A stretch of 64,000 nt of DNA from an uncultured Bacteroides sp. (GTDB taxonomy: Bacteria > Bacteroidota > Bacteroidia > Bacteroidales > Bacteroidaceae): NCBI GenBank assembly GCA_900755095.1, contig CAAEFE010000086.1, forward strand, positions 62,001-126,000, read 5' to 3'. Shown piece after piece: positions 1 to 9,054 of the stretch. Below the pieces are notes generated by a model. It saw nothing but the letters and a program-made list of their open reading frames with translations. It had not been told where the DNA came from and ran no database searches. How positions within the stretch are numbered: the first letter of the stretch is position 1; each line of letters opens with the position of its first letter. The translations under genes and the position numbers were made by a program.

Positions 1-422
1 GCTCTTACGAAATAAGCCTCACCCATATAGTGATTATAAACATTACCAGCAAAGTTATCTGCGTATTTCGGCAGGTTTTCAATTAGAAAGTTGGCATCAC
101 GCAACAAAGGAAATGATTTTCCCCAATATTGAGTATCTTCACCTGTGAAGGTTTTGCAGATGTCATCTCTGCCAACAGCCTCACCTGTGCCTTCAATACC
201 CATTGCACCTAGCCAGGAACTGAAATTGAATCCCCATCTTGCCATATATTTAAAATCCTCGAAAGGCATATTACTGTACATTCGTGCCATGTAAATATCC
301 ATTCCCGATTCACTTCCTATTAAGTCTTTATCGGTAATGAGATTCTTGGGGGCAATATCCAGATCATTGCAACCACTGAATAATAGGAGACTAAACAATG
401 ATAATATAAATATCTTTTTCAT
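1..422 (-). CDS. SusD-like outer-membrane lipoprotein, N-terminal part (runs off the window)
   Basis: Only the first 140 or so residues are in the window. The protein starts MKKIFILSLFSLLLFSGCND, a signal peptide with a lipobox ending in Cys, so it should be a lipoprotein carried to the cell surface. The text that follows (DLDIAPKNLITDKDL, then SGMDIYMARMYSNMPF) is typical of the RagB/SusD N-terminal region. SusD-like proteins cap a SusC channel and bind the glycan or other ligand to be imported. The gene lies 36 bases after the SusC-like gene on the same strand, the standard susC-susD order. The ligand cannot be told from this fragment. Confidence 0.9.
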   Translation of the reverse strand, partial: MKKIFILSLFSLLLFSGCNDLDIAPKNLITDKDLIGSESGMDIYMARMYSNMPFEDFKYMARWGFNFSSWLGAMGIEGTGEAVGRDDICKTFTGEDTQYWGKSFPLLRDANFLIENLPKYADNFAGNVYNHYMGEAYFVR

Positions 423-458
423 ATAGATAATATTTTAAATTATTTTTTATTCAAAACC

Positions 459-3400
459 TTAGAAAGAAAGAGACATTCCTACTGTATAGGTTTTGTTTAA
501 CGGATACATTCTACCCAAATCGTCGTCAGGATGTTCCGGGTCGACAAATTTCACGCCTGTTATTGTAAACAGGTTGTAGGCATTGGCAAATATGCGAAGG
601 TTCATGGTCGACAAAGCTTTTATCCGAGGAAGGGTATAGCCAATTTCTATACTCTTAAGACGTAAATAAGCTGTGCTGACGCGATTGAATTCAGAGTTCC
701 CTTTTGGATAATGGCCCGTATATCCATAGTGACCGCTTACCCATTTAGTCTTCGGATCGTAGGGGTCAGCCAGAGGGTCTGTCGGATGCCAACGATCGAG
801 GAATTGCTCCAAAGCACCTCCGCCATTTTCACCCCATATATTATATAAAGGTTCTTTATATTCCATTGAACCGAGGGCAGAACCTTGAAATAATATGTTC
901 AGATCAAAATTCTTATACGCGAAGTCCAAATTCAAACTGTAATTTAACCAAGGTGTTTGATCGAATGCAAAAGGATGTTCATCTTGACCATTGATTTCAC
1001 CATCTCCATTCCAGTCTACATACTTGTAATCTCCAGGGAGTATATCTCTGTCTTTATAAATAGGGTATGTCCAGATGTCATTCCAATCAGTGTAACGTCC
1101 TGCTGAATTATAACCGAATTGAACGCCTTGATAACGGTTGTTTAAATTATCGTTGCGCCATCTGTCATAAGAACTGGACCAAGGACCTTTATCGACTGCA
1201 GTCATGTGTTTTCTACGAGTAATAGTACCTATTGCTTTTACCTTATAAGAAAAATCTCCTATTTTATTCCGGTGTGTAAGCTCCAGGTCTATACCAAATT
1301 GACGGTCGCTGTTAACGTTCTCTAATGGAGCTTCAGCGCCTATAACTGTTGGTAAATCTCCGCTACTACGGGCAAACATATTTTTGCGGCGGCGGTCGAA
1401 ATAGTCAATCACAAAACCAAATAAACCATCCCATCCCTCAAAGTCTACACCAATGTCGAATGTTCTTGATTCGTACCATGAGATACCTTCATTAGGAAGA
1501 GGTTTCGGTGAGGCGGCATAAACGAATTTATCACCAAAAACAAATCCCGGAGCGTAATGATTATAATACCCTTTTTCAGCGTTTTCGCCGGTAGCAGGAT
1601 AATTATATCCTTGTGCCCATTCATAATTCCAATTATTACTTAAATCATCTCCTAATACACCATAGCTGGCACGTACCTTCAACTGATTCACAAAAGAAAG
1701 AGCAGATATTGATTTGAAAAACGGCTCTTCAGAGATACGCCATCCTGCTGATATGGAAGGGAAGAACCCCCATTTATGCCCTTTGGCAAATTTGGAAGAT
1801 CCATCATAACGGAATTGAGCTTCAAGTAGATAACGGCTTCCATACGCATAATTCACTCTACCTATTAATGCCGAATTAGCTTCTTCATACAGATCGGAGT
1901 TACCTGAATACATTCCACCTTGTTGGGCAGTGTCTTCGCCTACAAAAAGATATGGAACGCTGAAAGCCAGATTACGTTGAGCATAGAAGTTATCTCCCTG
2001 ACGTTTCTGAGTTTCCCAACCAACTAATCCACTTATGGAATGTTCACCAAATGTGCGATTATAATTCAATATCAACTGAGCTAGAGTCTGTTGTTTATCG
2101 TACATTTTTCGAAGGAGGTTGCTCGGAGAACTGTTGTTGTACAATTTTTGAGTATAGGTATCGGTCAAATCATCATAAGCATATTGATAATATTCCTTAC
2201 GGTAACTTTCATTGTTGTCCAATCGATAATCGTAACTAAACAATGCTTTTGCCGACAAACCTTTTAAAACAGGAGTTATTGTTCCAAAATCATAATTGAG
2301 TGATGCTGAAGATTGGATATTTTTCTGTTTGTTCTTTTTGTATCCCGATACGTCGGAAGTCATGAAGGCAACCGTATTATTTTCCAATTCTAATCCTTTG
2401 TAATTTAGCATTGTATTTTCCGGATCAGCATACGCTGGATATAATACCCCTTGTGACCAATAGTTGCGAATAATATCGACTGAACTGTAATAAGGAGAAT
2501 TTCGTTCATCGAGGAAAGCACTAAGATTGAGTTCGAAAGTCAATCCTTTAAGAATTCTTGTCGAGATGTTAGAACGAATATTATATTTCTCATAATTCAA
2601 ATCTCCTGATTTGAAAAATCCTTCCTGATAGAAATATCCCATACCTATATAATATTGGGTTCTTTCATTTCCTCCTGAGATGCTGATATCGTGTTGAGTT
2701 TGCGGAGAATGGTCTGAAAATATTAATGAATTCCAATCTGTAGCTCGGCGGGAACCATTGCGGAAAGCTTCGAACTGATCTTCACCGTATATAATATTCC
2801 CACCATCTACTTTATTCATCGCCTTTTCATTATATAAAGTCATTGTTCCATACGGATCGGCCAGTTTAGGCATGTCAGATGGCTGTTGGATGGTAAAGGA
2901 ACCATTGTATGAGACTTTTGTTTTTCCCTCTTTTGAGCCTTTTTTAGTAGTTACTAATATAACACCATTGGCAGAACGTACCCCGTAAATAGCAGCCGAA
3001 GCATCTTTCAGTACAGATATATCGTCGATGTCATTAGCATTCAAACGTTGGAAGTCTTGCACGTCACGAGGAACACCGTCAATGATGACCAATGGAGCAT
3101 CATATCCACGAATATCAAAGTTATTACTATAAGATCCGGGTTCGGCACTTTTTTGCCATACGCGTACTCCGGAGATTTTACCGGTAAGCATATTCTGCGG
3201 ATTCTCATTTTTTGTTTTCAATAGGTCGGTACTTCTCACTCCTGCTATTGCACCGGTAAGGCTTACTTTTTTCTGTACACCATATCCCACAACTACTACA
3301 TCACTAAGAGTGATGTCGTTCGATTTCATAGAAACATTGATTTGTGTACGTCCATTCACTTTTTCTTCTATAGAATTATAGCCTATAAAAGAGAATACTA

Positions 3401-3638
3401 AAATAGCATTATCCGGAGCTTCAATACGATATTGACCATCTATGCCAGTTATCGTACCTACGGTTGTGTTTTTGATTACAACATTGGCCCCGATTACAGG
3501 TTCATTGGTTTCATCTGTAACAATACCTGATATGGTTCTTTTCTGCGCCCATGATGGTGAGCTCAAAGTCAGAAGAAACACCATAAGAATGCAAGAATAC
3601 AGATATTGCATTTTTTTTGCACGTTGTGTTTTCATCAT
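459..3638 (-). CDS. SusC/RagA-family TonB-linked outer-membrane transporter
   Basis: The product has 1059 residues, normal for SusC. It has a signal peptide ending near AQKRT, then a carboxypeptidase-regulatory-like domain (about residues 33-115), a TonB-box-like stretch (LSDVVVVGYGVQKK) and the plug with the conserved VIIDGVPRD and VLKDASAAIYGVRSANGVILVTTKKG-type region around residues 180-235. The rest is a long beta-barrel ending in a hydrophobic strand with terminal Phe. SusC proteins import ligands captured by SusD using energy from TonB-ExbBD. It lies between a large surface lipoprotein upstream and SusD downstream, all on the minus strand, and is read as the second gene of that operon. 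Confidence 0.95.
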   Translation of the reverse strand: MMKTQRAKKMQYLYSCILMVFLLTLSSPSWAQKRTISGIVTDETNEPVIGANVVIKNTTVGTITGIDGQYRIEAPDNAILVFSFIGYNSIEEKVNGRTQINVSMKSNDITLSDVVVVGYGVQKKVSLTGAIAGVRSTDLLKTKNENPQNMLTGKISGVRVWQKSAEPGSYSNNFDIRGYDAPLVIIDGVPRDVQDFQRLNANDIDDISVLKDASAAIYGVRSANGVILVTTKKGSKEGKTKVSYNGSFTIQQPSDMPKLADPYGTMTLYNEKAMNKVDGGNIIYGEDQFEAFRNGSRRATDWNSLIFSDHSPQTQHDISISGGNERTQYYIGMGYFYQEGFFKSGDLNYEKYNIRSNISTRILKGLTFELNLSAFLDERNSPYYSSVDIIRNYWSQGVLYPAYADPENTMLNYKGLELENNTVAFMTSDVSGYKKNKQKNIQSSASLNYDFGTITPVLKGLSAKALFSYDYRLDNNESYRKEYYQYAYDDLTDTYTQKLYNNSSPSNLLRKMYDKQQTLAQLILNYNRTFGEHSISGLVGWETQKRQGDNFYAQRNLAFSVPYLFVGEDTAQQGGMYSGNSDLYEEANSALIGRVNYAYGSRYLLEAQFRYDGSSKFAKGHKWGFFPSISAGWRISEEPFFKSISALSFVNQLKVRASYGVLGDDLSNNWNYEWAQGYNYPATGENAEKGYYNHYAPGFVFGDKFVYAASPKPLPNEGISWYESRTFDIGVDFEGWDGLFGFVIDYFDRRRKNMFARSSGDLPTVIGAEAPLENVNSDRQFGIDLELTHRNKIGDFSYKVKAIGTITRRKHMTAVDKGPWSSSYDRWRNDNLNNRYQGVQFGYNSAGRYTDWNDIWTYPIYKDRDILPGDYKYVDWNGDGEINGQDEHPFAFDQTPWLNYSLNLDFAYKNFDLNILFQGSALGSMEYKEPLYNIWGENGGGALEQFLDRWHPTDPLADPYDPKTKWVSGHYGYTGHYPKGNSEFNRVSTAYLRLKSIEIGYTLPRIKALSTMNLRIFANAYNLFTITGVKFVDPEHPDDDLGRMYPLNKTYTVGMSLSF

Positions 3639-3757
3639 AATGATAATTATTAAAATTTAGTTATGTTTTTATTCAGTATGAACTGGTTACTACTCGAATC
3701 TTTAGCCTGATAAATAGGCAAACAAGCAAAAGATTCGAGTAAGAACAGGGTCTTTTT

Positions 3758-5602
3758 TTAGTTTAATTCGACGCTGTGGAATACCAGCTTATTTTCATTG
3801 CTGCTCTTTTCTCCATTAAATACGCCTATGGCTAACACTACATTACTGCCGTTAAATTGAGCCAGGTCGTATACGAATGTAGCATAGGTATTCGGATTGT
3901 CCGGACCTCCTGCATCATGTTTGAACTTCCAACAACCATTTTCTGCAGCAGCTGCTTCTCTGGCCGTATTAGATATTGGATTTAGATTGATGAATGTTCC
4001 GTCTTCTTTGATAACAGTAAGTTTAAAGAATGTCCATTGATCACCAAACGTGCGGGTTTTCAACGTTAATTTATTATTTCCTTCTGCAATTGCAAATTTA
4101 GCATAGAAGTAGGCCTCAGGTTTATTGGTATTAGCGGCTCCGTTCCCTGTTGTTTTTATCAGATAACCTTCACTGGGGAATACTTCTGGGTCTTTTACTG
4201 TCGGCATAAATGCCCAACAATAGGCTATATGATTTACATTTCGCCACTCACGGTATGCTGCATAATAATCGCCGCTACCACCGCGAATGGGGCTTATTCC
4301 AGTGAATAATTTAGTTGTTTGAACCATTGTTGAACGGACCATTTCTGCAGTTAACTTCCATTCTTCCAAACCTGTGATAGCGGTGCCGGGCAACCAGTTC
4401 CATCCTTCGACTTTTTGTGGAGCGAAGCGTATAGCGCGAAGAACCAATTGTTTCCAATAATCACCTGTTGCGGTACGATAGATTCCGATAGCTATAATAA
4501 CTTCTTTTCCAACATAGTCGCTTAAGTCGAAATCATAATCAGTATAACTTTGCGAACCACAGGTTTTGGTTTCTCCCACTTTCACAGCTACAGGTTCTGC
4601 AGTAGAAAGATCTACTACTTGTACTCCAAAATACGCTGGAGCCTTGTCATCTGCACCATGAGTACGGATTCTTAATGACAATATCTTGTTGTCTTCCGTA
4701 ATCTTCTTGCTGCCATAAGTATAAGAATCAAATGCATCCAGATTGGCCGGATTTTTTTGTTCATCCCCCGTATTTCTAATTCTTAGAGTGGTTCCTTCAG
4801 GCTGTTCTTCCATATTGCCCCAGAAACTCAAAGTACACATATAATCGGTTGACCAATCCCAATGAGGATAGCTATCGGCATTTTTTCCGCCTCTGTATTC
4901 ATTATAAAGCCATTTATCAGCCTCTTTCAAATCATCAGCTGTTAAACCTGGCAATACTTCTACTCCACCCAAGCGAATATCGAGAGTGGCTATCTTATCT
5001 ATAAACTGGGCTTTCTTGATATCCCTTGAAACTGCTACATAACCGGTTTTACTAAATGTAATAGAATAATCATCAATAATGAGACTTTCAAATAAGTATG
5101 TACCATCATTGTCGGTAGTTGTAGTCAATGACCCCAGTTTTACTGTTACCCCTGCAAGAGGAGCATTGTTGTTCTTAGCATCAGTTACAGTACCCATAAC
5201 CTTTGCTGCTGCACTTAGCATCTGAATACTTATAGATGCTACTTTATTAGCATCGAACTTGCCGGCTAAAACAGTTGCGCTGGTAGTCAGATAATTTTTT
5301 TTGGTAAATGTAATGGTACGTTTATCCATAGGTACATTGGAGAAAGAGTACTTTCCATCGGCACCAGTAGCTGTAGAACCTTCGACATCAGAAATAGTAA
5401 CTGCAACACCACTGATAGATGTGTTGTTTTCGTCAGTTACCATACCTGTTACAGTGCCATAGTCGGACTTGGTCGAATCATCGTCATCGCTACACGAACT
5501 AGTTGTGAAAGCGATAGCTCCCGCTAACATAAAGAACGTAAACGTTCGTAAGTTTTTCATTAGTTTCATACGCAATTCAAAATAAAGTTTTTTGTTTTTC
5601 AT
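3758..5602 (-). CDS. Surface lipoprotein with two carboxypeptidase-regulatory-like (Ig-fold) domains
   Basis: This 614-residue protein has a lipoprotein signal (ending TTSSCS, followed by a run of Asp that suits surface export). Two tandem carboxypeptidase-regulatory-like domains follow, at about residues 48-125 and 133-210. The remaining 400 residues hold two related halves (each with a WLYNEYRGG/AYREWRNVNH-like start and a TLRIRNTG/KTRTFGD-like strand), possibly ligand-binding beta-sandwiches. No catalytic signature is apparent. It is the first gene of the SusC/SusD operon. Start choice is open: an in-frame ATG twelve residues in (MKLMKNLRTF) gives a more normal signal peptide. By position it may play the SusE/F-like role of a surface binding protein. 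Confidence 0.75.
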   Translation of the reverse strand: MKNKKLYFELRMKLMKNLRTFTFFMLAGAIAFTTSSCSDDDDSTKSDYGTVTGMVTDENNTSISGVAVTISDVEGSTATGADGKYSFSNVPMDKRTITFTKKNYLTTSATVLAGKFDANKVASISIQMLSAAAKVMGTVTDAKNNNAPLAGVTVKLGSLTTTTDNDGTYLFESLIIDDYSITFSKTGYVAVSRDIKKAQFIDKIATLDIRLGGVEVLPGLTADDLKEADKWLYNEYRGGKNADSYPHWDWSTDYMCTLSFWGNMEEQPEGTTLRIRNTGDEQKNPANLDAFDSYTYGSKKITEDNKILSLRIRTHGADDKAPAYFGVQVVDLSTAEPVAVKVGETKTCGSQSYTDYDFDLSDYVGKEVIIAIGIYRTATGDYWKQLVLRAIRFAPQKVEGWNWLPGTAITGLEEWKLTAEMVRSTMVQTTKLFTGISPIRGGSGDYYAAYREWRNVNHIAYCWAFMPTVKDPEVFPSEGYLIKTTGNGAANTNKPEAYFYAKFAIAEGNNKLTLKTRTFGDQWTFFKLTVIKEDGTFINLNPISNTAREAAAAENGCWKFKHDAGGPDNPNTYATFVYDLAQFNGSNVVLAIGVFNGEKSSNENKLVFHSVELN

Positions 5603-5790
5603 AATTAAATATCTATGTATTGTAAGTTTACCGGAATTGTCAAATGTGTTTTTCTTTTTTTGATTTTTATATGCATTATAATTCGTTGTATAATTTTTAG
5701 CAAAAAAAGAGCATGACGGTTAATTTATAGGTTAAAAAGCGGTTATTTATCTAGGAAATACATTAATCTTTGCCATTTAAAGTCAATATT

Positions 5791-5802
5791 TTGATATATC
5801 AA
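5791..5802. promoter_or_regulatory. 12-base palindrome in the divergent intergenic region
   Basis: TTGATATATCAA is a perfect 12-base palindrome roughly midway in the 473-base AT-rich gap between the Sus-type operon (minus) and the regulator gene (plus). It is a reasonable operator candidate, but AT-rich palindromes of this size also arise by chance. Confidence 0.3.
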
Positions 5803-6007
5803 TAATGTTGAGAGTTCATTGTTTTTTATTAATGTAAACATATACAGAAGCTTTTTTTCTATAAATATGATACCTGGATATATCTCTGTGGAACTAAGCG
5901 CTTCTTTAATAGTGGTTTATTTAAAAATAGGAGAGATACTAGTTATGATTATTTCTTCTTGGAGAATAATTTTGAAAAAAAAATGAATATTAAAGGTGTT
6001 AAGCTTA

Positions 6008-6036
6008 TTGCAATTTGATATTTTATTTTAAATTTG
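6008..6036 (+). promoter_or_regulatory. Bacteroides-type promoter of the kelch/SARP regulator gene
   Basis: TTG at 6008-6010 and TAAATTTG at 6029-6036 match the Bacteroides -33/-7 consensus with an 18-base spacer. They lie about 40 bases before the start codon at 6076. No clear minus-strand match was found for the opposing Sus-type operon. Confidence 0.6.
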
Positions 6037-6075
6037 CATTCAATTCTTTGATTAGAAACACACAAATAAAATATT

Positions 6076-8616
6076 ATGAAGTTGTCATCTTGCCATATCA
6101 TAGCTATAATAAGTATATTTTTCTTATCATCGACCTTATACGGGCAAGGATTAGAATTTAAAGGGAATGATTATCCCATTGATGAGCGTACATCCTATAA
6201 TGTTTTTAATGATACGCCTATTCAGTTTTCGGATAAGTTTAATATAAGTTTTGAAATGTCATTAACGCGTCCTTCTCGTTTAGGTTATATCGTTAGGATA
6301 AAGAATGAAAATAATAAGATATATAATTTATCTTATTATAACGATGGTATATTCTCTGTGTTTAAATTAAACGAAGAAGGAAAGAATAGTCTCATTGCTG
6401 CCAAATTTGAGACTAAGGATTTAGTAGCATCTCGTTGGTTTCAAGTATCAATAAAATTTGATTTACAAAAAGATTCTTTATGTCTTGCAATCAAACAACA
6501 AAATTTTTTTGTACACAACCTTGAGTTACCTTCTAAATGGACTCCAGACATATATTTTGGAAAGAGTGATTATATGATTGATGTGCCAGTTTTCTCAATA
6601 AGACAACTTGTAATTTTTGATGATAAACAACAGTACAATTTTCCTTTAGATGAAAGTGAAGGAGAGGAGGTTCACTCTATTGAGGGAAAAGTATTCGGAC
6701 AAGTTAGTAATCCGAAATGGCTTATAAATGAGTCTTATAATTGGGCACAGAAGTATAAGTTTACATCTTCTAGTGTAGCAGGCTATAATTTTGATGATCT
6801 TACGGATAATATCTACATATTTAATAAAGATACTCTTATTACCTATAATTTGTACTCGGGTGATGTAATATATAGTAGTTTTGCAAATAAATGTCCTATC
6901 GATATTTTTCTGGGAACAAATTTTTGGAATAGTGAAGCTAATAAACTTTATGTATATGAAGTTCATGTAGATGATGCTGGCGGACCGACAGTTGCAACTT
7001 TGGATTTGCGAGCGAAAGAATGGACTGTAGTGAGCAATGAAAACTTACCCATGCAACTTCATCACCATAGTGTTGCTTATGATCGGGAGAATGAACGGCA
7101 TTTCATATTTGGCGGTTTTGGAGACATATACTATAGTAAAGAACTGTATGTGTATAATTATAACAAAAACAGACTGGACTCGGTAGTTTTGAAAGGAGAC
7201 CGGATAGAACCACGCTATTTTTCATCAATGGGATACCGTAAGGATGACAATTCTCTCTATATATATGGAGGTATGGGTAATGAATCAGGCGAACAAATAG
7301 TGGGACGTCAATATTTTTATGATTTACATAAAGTAGACTTGAACAATAACACGGTTTCCAAGCTGTGGGAAATACCATGGAATAGAGAAAACATAGTTCC
7401 TGTAAGAGAAATGGTTATTCAGGATGATTCTTATTTTTATACGCTTTGTTATCCGGAACATTGTTCTAATACTTATCTCAAATTATATCGTTTTGCATTC
7501 AAAGACGGAGCTTTTCAAATATTAGGTGACTCTATACCTATACGTTCCGAAAAGATAAAAACGAAAGCTAATTTGTATTATAGTGACAAACTCAATAAAC
7601 TCTTTGCGGTGGTTCAGGAATTTGACGACGATGATATATCTTCCAGTGTAGGTGTGTATTCATTGGCTTTTCCTCCGATAAGTCATGCGTCATTGAGTGC
7701 ATACAAACCTCACAGTAGAAATAGTGAATTTACTTTCCAAATATTGATAGCATTACTTATATTATTAGTTATAGTAATTATATCTGCTTTGATCTTTTTT
7801 ATCAGACGTCGTTCCCATGAGAAACAAGGAGCAAATGATAAAAAAACTGTTATAAATCCAGTAAATGTAAAATGTTCTACTTCTTTGGAACAAAATTCAG
7901 TAAAAGCTAATAGCGTTTATTTGTTTGGGGAGTTTATGGTACGTGACAGACAGAATAAGGATATAACCTATATGTTTAGTACCAAATTAAAACAGGTATT
8001 CTTATCAATTCTTCAATATAGCCCTAAAGGAGGTATCTCATCACAAAGGCTAAGTGAATTGTTTTGGCCCGGTAAATCTGAAGATAAGGTGAAAAATTCA
8101 CGTGGGGTTGCCATTAATCATGTAAGAGGAATCTTAAAAGAAATTGATGGAATTGAACTTGTATATGATAAAGGTTTGTTCAGGATTGAATACACGGATG
8201 AATTTTATTGTGATTACCTTGCTTGCGTCAAACTTTTGATGATAAATAATACTGGAGGAAATGCGACAGAACTAATTGGAATTGTATCTCGCGGGAAGTT
8301 TCTTCGGTCAATTGATATGCCAGAGTTCGATTCTTTCAAAGGAAATCTTGAGCAAAAATTAGAACCGGTATTATTGATTGAGATCGAAAATTGTTTTAAA
8401 AAAGAAGCGTATAAGATAGTTGTTGCACTTTGTGAGAGTTTATTTTATATTGATCCTATAAATGATGAGGCTCTTTGTTATGCAATTCAGTCTCTGACAA
8501 AAATGAATATGGTAAATGAGGCAAAAGTGCAATATTTAAAATTCAGTGTCGAATATATGAATACGATGAATACAGAATATCCTTACTCATTTACTGATAT
8601 ACAAAAAAAGGTATGA
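6076..8616 (+). CDS. Transmembrane one-component regulator: periplasmic sensor with kelch repeats, cytoplasmic SARP-like DNA-binding domain
   Basis: The 846-residue protein has a signal peptide (cleaved near LYGQG), then a concanavalin/LamG-like region (about 20-210). Kelch-type beta-propeller repeats follow, with HHHSVAYDRENERHFIFGGFGD and SLYIYGGMGN as clear blades. One membrane helix lies at about residues 554-576, followed by RRR. After a linker, residues 612-715 look like an OmpR/SARP winged helix (LFGEFMVRD, LSELFWPGKSEDKVKNSRG) and the C-terminus (to 846) like a bacterial transcriptional activator (TPR-type) domain. No kinase or receiver domain is present. It faces the Sus-type operon at 5602-1, which it probably controls after sensing a ligand in the periplasm. 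Confidence 0.75.
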   Translation: MKLSSCHIIAIISIFFLSSTLYGQGLEFKGNDYPIDERTSYNVFNDTPIQFSDKFNISFEMSLTRPSRLGYIVRIKNENNKIYNLSYYNDGIFSVFKLNEEGKNSLIAAKFETKDLVASRWFQVSIKFDLQKDSLCLAIKQQNFFVHNLELPSKWTPDIYFGKSDYMIDVPVFSIRQLVIFDDKQQYNFPLDESEGEEVHSIEGKVFGQVSNPKWLINESYNWAQKYKFTSSSVAGYNFDDLTDNIYIFNKDTLITYNLYSGDVIYSSFANKCPIDIFLGTNFWNSEANKLYVYEVHVDDAGGPTVATLDLRAKEWTVVSNENLPMQLHHHSVAYDRENERHFIFGGFGDIYYSKELYVYNYNKNRLDSVVLKGDRIEPRYFSSMGYRKDDNSLYIYGGMGNESGEQIVGRQYFYDLHKVDLNNNTVSKLWEIPWNRENIVPVREMVIQDDSYFYTLCYPEHCSNTYLKLYRFAFKDGAFQILGDSIPIRSEKIKTKANLYYSDKLNKLFAVVQEFDDDDISSSVGVYSLAFPPISHASLSAYKPHSRNSEFTFQILIALLILLVIVIISALIFFIRRRSHEKQGANDKKTVINPVNVKCSTSLEQNSVKANSVYLFGEFMVRDRQNKDITYMFSTKLKQVFLSILQYSPKGGISSQRLSELFWPGKSEDKVKNSRGVAINHVRGILKEIDGIELVYDKGLFRIEYTDEFYCDYLACVKLLMINNTGGNATELIGIVSRGKFLRSIDMPEFDSFKGNLEQKLEPVLLIEIENCFKKEAYKIVVALCESLFYIDPINDEALCYAIQSLTKMNMVNEAKVQYLKFSVEYMNTMNTEYPYSFTDIQKKV

Positions 8617-8722
8617 TGTTGTCCCCTTCATCTTTTGTTGTAAAGGCTGATGAATAGGTATATACAAGGTGAAGGATAGCTGATTCACCCGCCCTTTCCT
8701 TGTGTACTTGTTTGGTGAATAT

Positions 8723-8780
8723 AAAGCTATGCTTTAGAGTATGCAAAGCATAGCTTTAGCCTACTTAAAGCGATGCTTTA
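8723..8780. repeat. Intergenic palindrome array, 22-base period (AAAGC-ATGCTTTA type)
   Basis: Three near-identical palindromes start at 8723 (AAAGCTATGCTTTA), 8745 (AAAGCATAGCTTTA) and 8767 (AAAGCGATGCTTTA), exactly 22 bases apart. The middle one is the reverse complement type. They lie in the 438-base gap after the regulator gene, which also has two larger imperfect palindromes, GGTGAAGG...TTCACC, at 8668-8690 and 8940-8960. The gap holds no gene. Confidence 0.75.
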
Positions 8781-8867
8781 CAAAAATCAAAGAGTTTGTT
8801 TCAATCATTTAGCGTATTTAAAATAAATATCCCAATGTTTGTTTCAACTATCAGGAAGAAAAATAAA

Positions 8868-8922
8868 TGCTATGAGCATACTGCATTTAGCTATAAGCAT
8901 ATTCCGATTTGCTATAATGAAA
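8868..8922. repeat. Second palindrome array, 21-base period (GCTATAAGCAT type)
   Basis: Related units start at 8868 (TGCTATGAGCATA), 8889 (AGCTATAAGCATA) and 8910 (TGCTATAATGAAA), 21 bases apart; the last is degenerate. This array follows the 22-base array in the same gene-free gap. Confidence 0.6.
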
Positions 8923-9054
8923 TAGGGGAGTGAACTCTTGGTGAAGGGCTGTCCTTCACCCGCAAACACCGATGAACAGGGAAAGGTGAAGGGGTGAAGG
9001 GATAAATGGCTTTTGCTTCATATCTCTATTTATTCTTTATGCACTTTTGGTTTG

